This document shows, piece by piece, positions 41,217-48,820 of a DNA stretch of 58,544 nt. The first letter of the stretch is position 1; each line of letters opens with the position of its first letter. Made by a program: the position numbers and the translations under genes. This DNA comes from Clostridia bacterium (lineage in GTDB: Bacteria > Bacillota > Clostridia > Oscillospirales > Acutalibacteraceae), in NCBI GenBank assembly GCA_017428085.1, contig JAFRRP010000005.1, positions 1-58,544 of the forward strand, given 5' to 3'. The notes below the pieces were generated by a model that made no database searches, was not told where the DNA came from, and worked only from the letters and a program-made list of their open reading frames with translations.

Positions 41217-42959
41217 ATGAAAAACGTGACAAAGCGCGTACTCGCGCTGGTACTGTGTGTGTTTGTACTGACGGCAGGCACGCCGCTTTTTGTTTATGCG
41301 GAACCGGAGCTTCCGGAAACGCCGGCGTGTCAGGAAACCGGCGAGCACGCGTTTGACGTTTATTCGCCTGCGGAAAACGGCACGCACACTGCCGTCTGTA
41401 CGCTGTGCGGAAAAGAATTCAACTTCGCCTGCGAGGTCCCGGAGGACGCCGTCTGGACGCCCGTCGGCGACGGTACGCACACCGCCGCGTGCGCCCTTTG
41501 CGGCGGCGCCGTTACGCGGGAATGCGAGTATGCCGATCCGCCCGTCTGGACCGATCGGGGAGATGGGACGCACGGTACCGCCTGCACGCTTTGCGGCGGC
41601 CTGAAAACGGAGCCATGCGTCTATACCGACGCCGTTACCCGGCCCACACAGACGGAGGCGGGGTACACCACCCACACCTGCGAGGTCTGCCTTGCCACGT
41701 TTACGGACGCGCAGACCATTCCGGAGGGCGAACGGCAGGAGAGCGCTCTGCTGGGCGATACGGACGGCGACGGGAAGATCACCTCCGCGGACGCCCGCAC
41801 GCTGCTGCGCGTTTCCGTTTCACTGGAGACCCTTACCAATGAAAAGCTGCCCTACGGGGATATGGACGGCGACGGCGGCGTGAGCGCGGCGGACGCGCGT
41901 CTGGCGCTGCGCTGCTCCGTTTCGCTGGAGCCTCTTCCCGCGCGCCACGAGTATATCGTCACCGTTGAAAAAGAGGCGAAGTGCAAGGAGCCCGGCGAGC
42001 TGACGTATACCTGCGCCTATTGCGGGGAAGCCGGAGCGCTGGTCATCCCCGCCGCGGGCCACCGCTACGAGACCGTCAAGCTGACCGAGGCGACCTGCAC
42101 CGCGCCCGGCGCAAGGGACGAAAAATGCGCGGTGTGCGGCGATACGCGCACCATCACGCTGTCGGCAAAAGGCCACGACTGGGTGGAGGCCACTCCCACC
42201 GCGGCAAAATACTGTGCCCGCTGCGGCGAAAAATCCACCGGCTGGACGGAGATCGGCGGCAGCTCCTATTACTTCGACAAAGACGGCAAGCCCGTGAAGG
42301 GATGGAATACAATCGACGGCGGCTCCTATTATTTCAAAAACGACGGTACGCTGGTGAAGGCCCTGATCGACGGCCTGATCTATACCGCCTCCGCCGACGG
42401 CCTTTCCAAGACGGGGCGCAAGCCGAAGGTGGCGGTGATCGGCGATTCCATCGTCGCCTCCATTGCCAACTACGACGTGGCCACCGATTTCGATATGTAC
42501 GGCAAGGTCAGCTTGCACGTGAATACCATCGACTCCAAAAAGATCTCCGGCAGCAGCCGTACCGTGCTGCGCGAGGTGGAGGGCCGCGGCTACGACGTGG
42601 TGATCCTGATGCTGGGCGTCAACGACCTGACCTACGCCACCTCTGCCTGGGGCGAGATGTACCGCGACGTGCTGAAGCAGCTGAAGACCATCGTGCCGGA
42701 CGCGATCATCTACGCCCACGCGATCCTGCCCATCAACGACAGCAAGACCTCCGCCGACGAAAAAATGTGGCGCGTCACCGATAAGAACAAGGAGATCAAG
42801 CGGTCCGCCGACGCGATGGGCGTCCGCTTCCTGGATATCCCGCCGGGCATGACGAATGCCAACGGCCAGCTGCCCTACGACGCGGCCAGCGACGGGATCC
42901 ACTTCGGTCCCAAATACTGCAAGATCTGGTACGACTGGACGAAAGCGCAACTGAAATAA
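41217..42959 (+). CDS. Secreted SGNH/GDSL hydrolase with CxxC modules, dockerin-like pair and YYF repeats
   Basis: 580 residues from ATG 41217, with AGGGTG eight bases upstream; a GTG at 41208 lacks a ribosome site. After the signal peptide come CxxC modules (about 40-160) and a dockerin-like pair (about 180-245: GDTDGDGKITSADARTLLR, GDMDGDGGVSAADARLALR). More CxxC segments and two choline/glucan-binding-like repeats (SSYYFDKDGKPVKGW) follow. The C-terminal SGNH hydrolase has Ser411 in VIGDSIVAS, Asn469 in GVNDL, and Asp559/His562 in DGIHF. SGNH enzymes remove or transfer acyl groups on glycans. As the first gene before DUF4358, MBOAT and DHHW genes it probably belongs to a surface O-acetylation system, as an esterase or final transferase. 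Confidence 0.85.
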   Translation: MKNVTKRVLALVLCVFVLTAGTPLFVYAEPELPETPACQETGEHAFDVYSPAENGTHTAVCTLCGKEFNFACEVPEDAVWTPVGDGTHTAACALCGGAVTRECEYADPPVWTDRGDGTHGTACTLCGGLKTEPCVYTDAVTRPTQTEAGYTTHTCEVCLATFTDAQTIPEGERQESALLGDTDGDGKITSADARTLLRVSVSLETLTNEKLPYGDMDGDGGVSAADARLALRCSVSLEPLPARHEYIVTVEKEAKCKEPGELTYTCAYCGEAGALVIPAAGHRYETVKLTEATCTAPGARDEKCAVCGDTRTITLSAKGHDWVEATPTAAKYCARCGEKSTGWTEIGGSSYYFDKDGKPVKGWNTIDGGSYYFKNDGTLVKALIDGLIYTASADGLSKTGRKPKVAVIGDSIVASIANYDVATDFDMYGKVSLHVNTIDSKKISGSSRTVLREVEGRGYDVVILMLGVNDLTYATSAWGEMYRDVLKQLKTIVPDAIIYAHAILPINDSKTSADEKMWRVTDKNKEIKRSADAMGVRFLDIPPGMTNANGQLPYDAASDGIHFGPKYCKIWYDWTKAQLK

Positions 42960-42979
42960 GGAGAAAAGAGGACGATTTT

Positions 42980-43702
42980 ATGAAAAACAAAGTTACGGCC
43001 CTGCTGTTGGCCGCCCTGATCCTTCTTCCGACGCTGGCGGCCTGTAAAAAGGCGACCATCGACGAAGTCACCACCGCGCCGTTGGACGCGGTCGGCACCA
43101 CCGACAGAGATACGGCGACGACCGATCCGGCCGCCACGACCGAGGCGGTCTCCACCACCGTGGCGGCGACCACCGCCCCGGCCACCACCGCCGCGCCGAC
43201 GACGGAAGCCCCCAAGACCACCGAAGCGCCCAAAACCACCGAGGCGCCGAAGACCACGGAAGCGCCGAAACCGACGGAGCCGCCTACGGAAGCGCCCACC
43301 GAAGCGCCGAAGGCCACGCCCACCGCCTCACAGGTGGCCGGCGCCGTGGCCGCCCGGTCCGACCTGTTTGAGGAGGCCCTTGCGGAGAGCTCCGGTTCCC
43401 GCGGGCTGACGCTGTTCGGCATCGATTCGTCTTCCGTTTCGGAGGCGTCCTATTACGCCGCTACCGCCGCCGTGGCGGAGGAGGTCCTTGCGGTGAAGCT
43501 GGCCCCCGGCGCCTCCGCCGATTCCATCCGTTCCGCCTTCGCATACCGCCAGAGCGTCCAGGCGGAGGACTACGAGGACTACGTGCCCAAGGAAGTGCCC
43601 AAGATCAACAACGCCGTGATCTACCAGAACGGCGATATCCTTGTGTTCTGCGTCAGCAGCGATCCCGCCGCCGTGCGCAGCGTGCTGGACGGCCTCTTCT
43701 GA
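42980..43702 (+). CDS. DUF4358-type lipoprotein
   Basis: 240 residues. A lipoprotein signal ends in TLAAC (lipidated Cys22). An A/T/P-rich linker with repeated EAPKTT units spans about 30-115. The C-terminal domain (about 120-240) has AEEVLAVKLAPGASADSIRS, EDYEDYVPKEVPKINNAVI and QNGDILVFCVSSD, which fits DUF4358. DUF4358 genes are often next to MBOAT O-acetyltransferase genes in Clostridia, as here, so a supporting role in surface glycan acetylation is inferred. Biochemical function is unknown. It begins 20 bp after the SGNH gene and ends 7 bp before MBOAT, so it is clearly in the operon. Confidence 0.78.
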   Translation: MKNKVTALLLAALILLPTLAACKKATIDEVTTAPLDAVGTTDRDTATTDPAATTEAVSTTVAATTAPATTAAPTTEAPKTTEAPKTTEAPKTTEAPKPTEPPTEAPTEAPKATPTASQVAGAVAARSDLFEEALAESSGSRGLTLFGIDSSSVSEASYYAATAAVAEEVLAVKLAPGASADSIRSAFAYRQSVQAEDYEDYVPKEVPKINNAVIYQNGDILVFCVSSDPAAVRSVLDGLF

Positions 43703-43709
43703 TCCGAAG

Positions 43710-45107
43710 ATGGTATTCAGCAGTTTAGAGTTTTTATTCCTGTTTCTGCCGCTCGTTGCGCTGCTCTATTTCCTCAGCCCGGGGAAGATGCGCAACGGGC
43801 TGTTGCTGTTTGCCAGCTTGCTGTTCTACGCCTGGGGCGAGCCGGTCTACGTGCTGGTGATGCTGGGCTCCATCACCATGAACTACGTGTTCGGGCGGTT
43901 GGTGGACCGGGGCGAGGGCAAGCGGAAAAAGCTGGCTCTGGCCTTCGGCGTGGCGGGCAACCTGCTGATGCTGGGCGTGTTCAAGTACACGAACTTCGCG
44001 GCGGAGAACCTGCGCTCGCTGACCGGGCTGGAGCTGCCGCTGAAGGAGATCGCCCTGCCCATCGGTATCTCGTTCTTCACCTTCCAGGCCATGAGCTACG
44101 TGATCGACGTCTACCGCGGCAAGGCGGCGGTGCAGAAAAACGTGTTCAGCTTCGGCCTGTATATCGCGCTGTTCCCGCAGTTGATCGCGGGCCCCATCGT
44201 GCGCTATTCCACGGTGGCGGAGCAGATCGTCAGCCGTCGCACCACGCCGGAAATGGCGGCCGCGGGCGTAAAGCGGTTCATGACAGGCCTTGCCAAAAAG
44301 GTGCTGCTGGCCAACAGCGCGGGATTTCTGTGGACGCAGCTTACCGGCGGGGCCGCCGCGCTGCCCGCCGCCGACGCCTGGCTGGCGGCGCTGTCCTTCA
44401 GCTTCCAGATCTATTTCGATTTCTCCGGCTATTCCGATATGGCCATCGGGCTGGGCCTGCTGTTCGGCTTCCGGTTCGAAGAAAATTTCAACTATCCCTA
44501 CGTGTCCGCCAGCATCACGGAATTCTGGAGCCGCTGGCACATGTCGCTGGGCACGTGGTTCAAGGAATACCTGTATATCCCGCTGGGCGGCAACCGCAAG
44601 GGCAAGGCCAAGCAGATCCGCAATATCCTGATCGTGTGGCTGTTGACGGGTCTGTGGCACGGTGCCAGCTGGAACTTTATTTTGTGGGGCGTGTATTACG
44701 GCCTGCTGCTGCTGGCGGAAAAGCTGGTACTGAAAAAGGCGCTGGAAAAATGTCCCGCGGCGGTGCGCCACGGCTACACGCTGCTGGTGGTGCTGTTCGG
44801 CTGGGTGCTGTTCGCCAACGAGGATCTTTCCGCGCTGTTCCCGTTCCTGGCGGGCATGTTCGGCGCCAACGGCGGGGCTTCTGCCGCGCTGCCGGGGCTG
44901 CTGACGGGCAACCTGACGCTGCTGGCCGTGTGCGCCGTCGCGTCCCTGCCCATCGGCGGCAGACTGGCCGCCCGGCTGCGGGAAAAATACGGAAACAACG
45001 GCGCGTTCTTCGCCGCCGAAACGCTGTGGTACCTGCTGCTGTTCCTGTTAAGCGTGGCAAGCCTTGTCAACAGCAGCTACAACCCCTTTATCTATTTCAG
45101 GTTTTAA
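43710..45107 (+). CDS. MBOAT O-acyltransferase (AlgI/PatA-type)
   Basis: 465 residues with about ten to twelve membrane segments. MBOAT hallmarks are LPIGISFFTFQAMSYVIDVY, FPQLIAGPIVRY, FQIYFDFSGYSDMAIGLG, FNYPYVSASITEFWSRWHMS, and active-site His317 in TGLWHGASWNF. It transfers an acetyl or other acyl group across the membrane to an extracytoplasmic acceptor, working with the DHHW/SGNH partner encoded four bases after its stop. In relatives the acceptor is alginate, peptidoglycan or another wall glycan; the acceptor here is unknown. There is no clear Shine-Dalgarno, so translation is probably coupled to the upstream gene. Confidence 0.93.
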   Translation: MVFSSLEFLFLFLPLVALLYFLSPGKMRNGLLLFASLLFYAWGEPVYVLVMLGSITMNYVFGRLVDRGEGKRKKLALAFGVAGNLLMLGVFKYTNFAAENLRSLTGLELPLKEIALPIGISFFTFQAMSYVIDVYRGKAAVQKNVFSFGLYIALFPQLIAGPIVRYSTVAEQIVSRRTTPEMAAAGVKRFMTGLAKKVLLANSAGFLWTQLTGGAAALPAADAWLAALSFSFQIYFDFSGYSDMAIGLGLLFGFRFEENFNYPYVSASITEFWSRWHMSLGTWFKEYLYIPLGGNRKGKAKQIRNILIVWLLTGLWHGASWNFILWGVYYGLLLLAEKLVLKKALEKCPAAVRHGYTLLVVLFGWVLFANEDLSALFPFLAGMFGANGGASAALPGLLTGNLTLLAVCAVASLPIGGRLAARLREKYGNNGAFFAAETLWYLLLFLLSVASLVNSSYNPFIYFRF

Positions 45108-45111
45108 CGAT

Positions 45112-46233
45112 ATGAAGAACAAGGTTTTTTTGACGATCTTCGCGACGCTGTTCGCGGCGCTGTCGCTGCTGACGCTGCTGCTGCCGAAAAGGGAGTTTTC
45201 CCCCAATGAGAACCGCATGCTGGCGTCATTCCACGCGCCGGACGGCAAAACGCTTGCCGACGGCAGCTTTATGAAGGACCTCAGCGAGTATCTGAGCGAT
45301 CACTTTGTCGGGCGGGACCTGTGGGTCAGCGTGAACACGTTGACGGCGCTGGCCTCCGGCAAGCGGGAGAACAACGGCGTGTACCTGACGAAGGGCGGCG
45401 CGCTGCTTGACGGCTTTGCCGAAGAGGACGCGAAGATGTTTGATAAAAACGTATCGGCGGTCAAAGATTTCGGCGCCGCGCTGGCGGAGCAGGGGATCCC
45501 GCTGACGGTGATCGTAGCCCCCACGGCCACGCAGCTTTACCCGGAAAGGCTGCCTTCCACCGCCGTGGTAAAGGACGCCGCCCCGCTGTTCGCGCAGCTT
45601 GCGGGGGTGCCGGGCTTTGTGGACACGGCTCCGGCGCTGACGGCGGAAAGGGACGCGGAGCTGTATTATCACACCGACCACCACTGGACCGGCTACGGCG
45701 CGTACGTGGCCTACGCCGCGCTGCGGACCGCCCGGGGCGAGCAGCCGCGCCCGTATGAGGATTATATGCCGCAGACCGTGACGGATCACTTTTTCGGCAC
45801 GCTGTATTCCCGGTTCGGCCTGTTTGCCGGCATGCAGCCGGATACCATCGTCACTCCTTCCGCGGAGGCGCTGGGGACCGTGACGATGACGGATTCCAAG
45901 GGCAACGCGCGGGATTCGATCTACGCGCCGGAAAAGCTGGCGGAAAAGGACAAGTACCTCTATTTTCTCGGCGGCAACGATTCCGTGGTCGTCATCACCG
46001 CGCAAAACGGTACCGGCAGACGGCTGCTGCTGGTCAAGGACAGCTATGCCAACGCCTTTTTGCCCTATCTGCTGCCGGACTACGACGCGATCACCGTGAT
46101 CGACCCCCGGTATTACCCCGGCTCCGTGCTCAAATTGGCGGCGGAAGGGGAATACACCGAGGTCATGGTGCTGTACAACCTGAAATCCTTTGCTTCGGAT
46201 TCCTACGTGCAGTTCCTGCCGCTGGCGGACTGA
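45112..46233 (+). CDS. DHHW-family protein, AlgJ/AlgX-like O-acetylation partner
   Basis: 373 residues. One N-terminal membrane anchor (about 5-25) is followed by an extracellular SGNH-like domain. The diagnostic Asp189-His-His-Trp192 (YHTDHHWTGYGA) and candidate nucleophile Ser311 in VKDSYANAF fit the AlgX/AlgJ group. The opening PKREFSPNENRMLASFHAPD is typical of DHHW proteins next to MBOAT genes. It should accept the acyl group carried across the membrane by MBOAT and attach it to the glycan outside. The start lies four bases after the MBOAT stop, so the two are translationally coupled. Confidence 0.9.
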   Translation: MKNKVFLTIFATLFAALSLLTLLLPKREFSPNENRMLASFHAPDGKTLADGSFMKDLSEYLSDHFVGRDLWVSVNTLTALASGKRENNGVYLTKGGALLDGFAEEDAKMFDKNVSAVKDFGAALAEQGIPLTVIVAPTATQLYPERLPSTAVVKDAAPLFAQLAGVPGFVDTAPALTAERDAELYYHTDHHWTGYGAYVAYAALRTARGEQPRPYEDYMPQTVTDHFFGTLYSRFGLFAGMQPDTIVTPSAEALGTVTMTDSKGNARDSIYAPEKLAEKDKYLYFLGGNDSVVVITAQNGTGRRLLLVKDSYANAFLPYLLPDYDAITVIDPRYYPGSVLKLAAEGEYTEVMVLYNLKSFASDSYVQFLPLAD

Positions 46234-46243
46234 CGCCCTGAAA

Positions 46244-46262
46244 AGTATTGCGTGTTGAGATT
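46244..46262. repeat. Short TGTTGAG-type heptamer run
   Basis: GTATTGCG followed by TGTTGAGAT. It is almost identical to the run after the PHP gene at 10727-10741. Confidence 0.55.
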
Positions 46263-46271
46263 TTATGGAAA

Positions 46272-46306
46272 AACGGACGTTCCCCTTGCAACGGTCCGTT
46301 TTTTCT
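46272..46306 (+). terminator. Rho-independent terminator of the O-acetylation operon
   Basis: ACGGAC / GTCCGT stem followed by T6. The -35 element of the next promoter lies inside its loop. Confidence 0.75.
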
Positions 46307-46314
46307 GTTATGAT
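46286..46314 (+). promoter_or_regulatory. Sigma-A promoter of the repeat/dockerin protein, nested in a terminator
   Basis: TTGCAA (46286-46291) and TATGAT (46309-46314) with a 17-bp spacer. The spacer is the 3' arm and T-tract of the upstream terminator. Confidence 0.65.
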
Positions 46315-46345
46315 AATAACGGATCATTTATTCGGAGGGTCTATC

Positions 46346-47662
46346 ATGAAAAAGGCAATATCGGTCATTCTTTCCATTGCGATGCTGGCTTCCGTTTTCG
46401 CGCTGCAGGCGATGGCGGAGGACAGAGTGTTTATCGTGGATTTCGTCACGGCGTCCTGGACGGTGGACGGCGTCGCGGTGACGGCGACCGTGGAGGGCAA
46501 AGACCTGCAGGCGGGCCCCGTGGAGCTGCGGGATTTTGACGCCATCAGGCTGACCGGCTTTGACGGCGGCAGGATGGTCGCGCGCGTGTTTGCGGAGGAC
46601 GGCTTTTCCGCGGTGCTGGAGCCTAACGGGGATAACGAGGTCAGCCTCGGCAGGCCCGTGGACCCCAACGTCAACCTGCCCGGCGTTTTGCGGTTCGAGG
46701 TGGTAAAATGGGAAGGCCCCGGCGAAGGCCCGCATGACGATCCCGGCGAAGAACCCCACGAGGGCCCCGGCGGCGAGCCGCAGGACAGAGTGTTTACCGT
46801 GGATTTCGTTACGGCGTCCTGGACGGTGGACGGCGTCGCGGTGACGGCGACCGTGGAGGGCAAAGACCTGCAGGCGGGCCCCGTGGAGCTGCGGGATTTC
46901 GACGCCATCAGGCTGAACGGCTTTGACGGCGGCAGGATGGTCGCGCGCGTGTTTGCGGAGGACGGCTTTTCCGCGGTGCTGGAACCCAACGGGGATAACG
47001 AGGTCAGCCTCGGCAGGCCCGTGGATCGGAACACGCATCTGCCCGACACCCTGCGCTTCGTGGTGGAAGCCGGATCGCAGGGCGGCCCCGGCGAGGAGCC
47101 CGGCGGCCCCGGCGAGGAGCCCGGCGACAGAAAGTTTTCCGTGGATTTCGGCGCCGCCGCGTGGACGGTGAACGGCGTGGAGCTGACGGTCGTCATGTGG
47201 GGAAGGGACCGGATGGACGGCATAGTGGAGATCGAAGAGCACGATCTGGTCCGTGTGAATAATCTGGACCCCGCCACCATGCAGGTGCGCGTGTACGCGG
47301 AGGACGGCTTCTCCGCGTTGCTGGTACCCAACGAAAACAACGAGGTCAGCCTTTATAACCGCGCCGATCCGGATCTCCATCTGCCCGATGCCCTGCGCTT
47401 CGTGGTGGAGGCCAAGCCGAAAGAAGAACCCGGTGAGGATTTCCTGCCGGGCGACGTGGACGGCAACGGCAAGATCGAATCCGCCGACGCGCGGCTGGCC
47501 CTGCGCATCTCCGTGGGGCTGGAACCGGAAATGGGGAAGGGTACCCGCGCCTATCACGCCGCCGACGTGACGGAGCTGGAAAAGGGCGTGGTGACTTCCG
47601 CCGACGCGCGGCTGATCCTGCGCAGATCCGTGGGATACGCGGACCCGGAATACGGCGTGTAA
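46346..47662 (+). CDS. Secreted three-repeat protein with C-terminal dockerin-like pair
   Basis: 438 residues from ATG 46346, with CGGAGGG upstream. A signal peptide ends near AMAED. Three homologous domains of about 85 residues follow: DRVFIVDFVTASWTVDGV, DRVFTVDFVTASWTVDGV, and DRKFSVDFGAAAWTVNGV. They are separated by G/E/P-rich linkers with PGEEP units, and each carries an EDGFSAxLxPNxxNEVSL strand. The C-terminus is a dockerin-like pair (GDVDGNGKIESADARLALR intact; the second copy TELEKGVVTSADARLILR lacks the first Ca acids). I do not recognise the repeated domain; it could be a carbohydrate- or protein-binding beta-sandwich. It has its own promoter and terminator and stands just upstream of the glycan-degradation cluster. 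Confidence 0.75.
   Translation: MKKAISVILSIAMLASVFALQAMAEDRVFIVDFVTASWTVDGVAVTATVEGKDLQAGPVELRDFDAIRLTGFDGGRMVARVFAEDGFSAVLEPNGDNEVSLGRPVDPNVNLPGVLRFEVVKWEGPGEGPHDDPGEEPHEGPGGEPQDRVFTVDFVTASWTVDGVAVTATVEGKDLQAGPVELRDFDAIRLNGFDGGRMVARVFAEDGFSAVLEPNGDNEVSLGRPVDRNTHLPDTLRFVVEAGSQGGPGEEPGGPGEEPGDRKFSVDFGAAAWTVNGVELTVVMWGRDRMDGIVEIEEHDLVRVNNLDPATMQVRVYAEDGFSALLVPNENNEVSLYNRADPDLHLPDALRFVVEAKPKEEPGEDFLPGDVDGNGKIESADARLALRISVGLEPEMGKGTRAYHAADVTELEKGVVTSADARLILRRSVGYADPEYGV
46421..47028 (+). repeat. Near-identical 245-bp coding repeats, 363 bp apart
   Basis: 46421-46665 and 46784-47028 differ at only a few bases, while the third domain is strongly diverged. This points to recent duplication or gene conversion of the first two units. 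Confidence 0.85.
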
Positions 47663-47696
47663 ACAAATCATAAGCACAGAATCCGAATCATACGAA

Positions 47697-47722
47697 AAGC
47701 GTCCGTTTCCCGGACGCTTTTT
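47697..47722 (+). terminator. Rho-independent terminator
   Basis: AAGCGTCCG / CGGACGCTT stem followed by TTT. Confidence 0.8.
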
Positions 47723-47724
47723 GC

Positions 47725-47753
47725 TTGCTTTTTGCGTAAAAAACCGATAGAAT
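47725..47753 (+). promoter_or_regulatory. Sigma-A promoter of the glycan-degradation cluster
   Basis: TTGCTT (47725-47730) and TAGAAT (47748-47753) with a 17-bp spacer. It is the only good promoter I see between 47.7 and 57 kb. Confidence 0.6.
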
Positions 47754-47841
47754 AGAAGCAACGAAAGATCGCGCAGCGCGTATCAGGGGCCGGGGCCAAC
47801 CGGATCGCGGCGGCAGCGGTCGTCCCAGCCGAAAGGAGTAT

Positions 47842-48795
47842 ATGATGAGAGAGATCAATTTATCCGGGCGCGATCACATGCGGGCGTTCCCCAAGCTGCG
47901 AAAGACCGGCGCCATCTCCCGCGGGGGCGGCGAGTGTACGCCCTTTGTGTGGAAGGACCGGCTGATGCTGCTGGAAAACCTGTGGGAAGACCCGGCGCCC
48001 CGCGCCGTGGTGCGGGAGTATTTCTCCGGCAAGGCGTTCCCGCCCTTCGGCGGGGACGGCGCGCGCTTTTATTCCGCCTGTTGCGAAAACGACGTGGTTT
48101 TCGTGTTCGCCACGCTGGATAACGTCGTGTACCGCTATACCTCTGCGGATCTCGTTTCGTGGGAGAAAAAAGCGGTCCTCGCGTTCCCGGACAGCTTCGA
48201 GCTGTTCAACACCTCCGTGTGCAAGGGGCCGGAAGGGTACATGATGGCGGTGGAGTGCGCGTGGAAAGGGCAGTCGAAGGGCGACGGGCAAAACCGCGTC
48301 GGAAATCCGTACATCGGCGCGTATTACACGGAGTTTTTCGCTTCCTCGCCCGATCTGGAAAACTGGGAGCTGCTGCCCTTCGATACCGCCTATACGCCCG
48401 CGCGCTACTGCGCCTGCCCCGCGCTGCGCTGGTGCGAGGGGTATTACTATATGATCTGCCTGGAATCGCTGCCGTTGGGGCGTTACGCCCCGTATATCTA
48501 CCGCACCAAGGATTTTGACGCGTGGGAGATCGGCCTGTACAACCCCATCCTGTGGCCGAGCGAAGAGGACCGCCGCGTCAAAGCGGGCGTGGCCCTCCCG
48601 GAGGAACTGGCGAAGGAGAACGCGGCGCACGTGGACGTGAACAACTCCGACGTGGACCTGTGCGAGTACGAGGGAAAGACCTACGTGGTCTACTGCGCGG
48701 GGCATCAGGCGCAGGCGAGGGGCATGAACGGACTGGTCTGCGAGGCCGTTTACGACGGCGCCATGTCGGAATTTCTGCAGGCGTATTTTGAGTGA
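47842..48795 (+). CDS. GH43/GH32-like five-bladed beta-propeller glycosidase
   Basis: 317 residues without a signal peptide, so probably cytoplasmic. The pattern is that of beta-propeller glycosidases. An early blade is GGGECTPFVWKDRLMLLEN, and VVYRYTSADLVSWEKK and FFASSPDLENWELLPF are the typical 'DL..W' blade motifs. Later come GYYYMICLESLPLGRYAPYI and HVDVNNSDVDLCEYEGKTYV. The family includes arabinosidases, xylosidases and galactosidases; the linkage cannot be told here. AAGGAG precedes a double ATG (47842/47845), and the second has better spacing. First gene of a co-oriented run of glycan genes. Confidence 0.72.
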   Translation: MMREINLSGRDHMRAFPKLRKTGAISRGGGECTPFVWKDRLMLLENLWEDPAPRAVVREYFSGKAFPPFGGDGARFYSACCENDVVFVFATLDNVVYRYTSADLVSWEKKAVLAFPDSFELFNTSVCKGPEGYMMAVECAWKGQSKGDGQNRVGNPYIGAYYTEFFASSPDLENWELLPFDTAYTPARYCACPALRWCEGYYYMICLESLPLGRYAPYIYRTKDFDAWEIGLYNPILWPSEEDRRVKAGVALPEELAKENAAHVDVNNSDVDLCEYEGKTYVVYCAGHQAQARGMNGLVCEAVYDGAMSEFLQAYFE

Positions 48796-48820
48796 GCATA
48801 TGACGGGAGGGACTGTCCAT

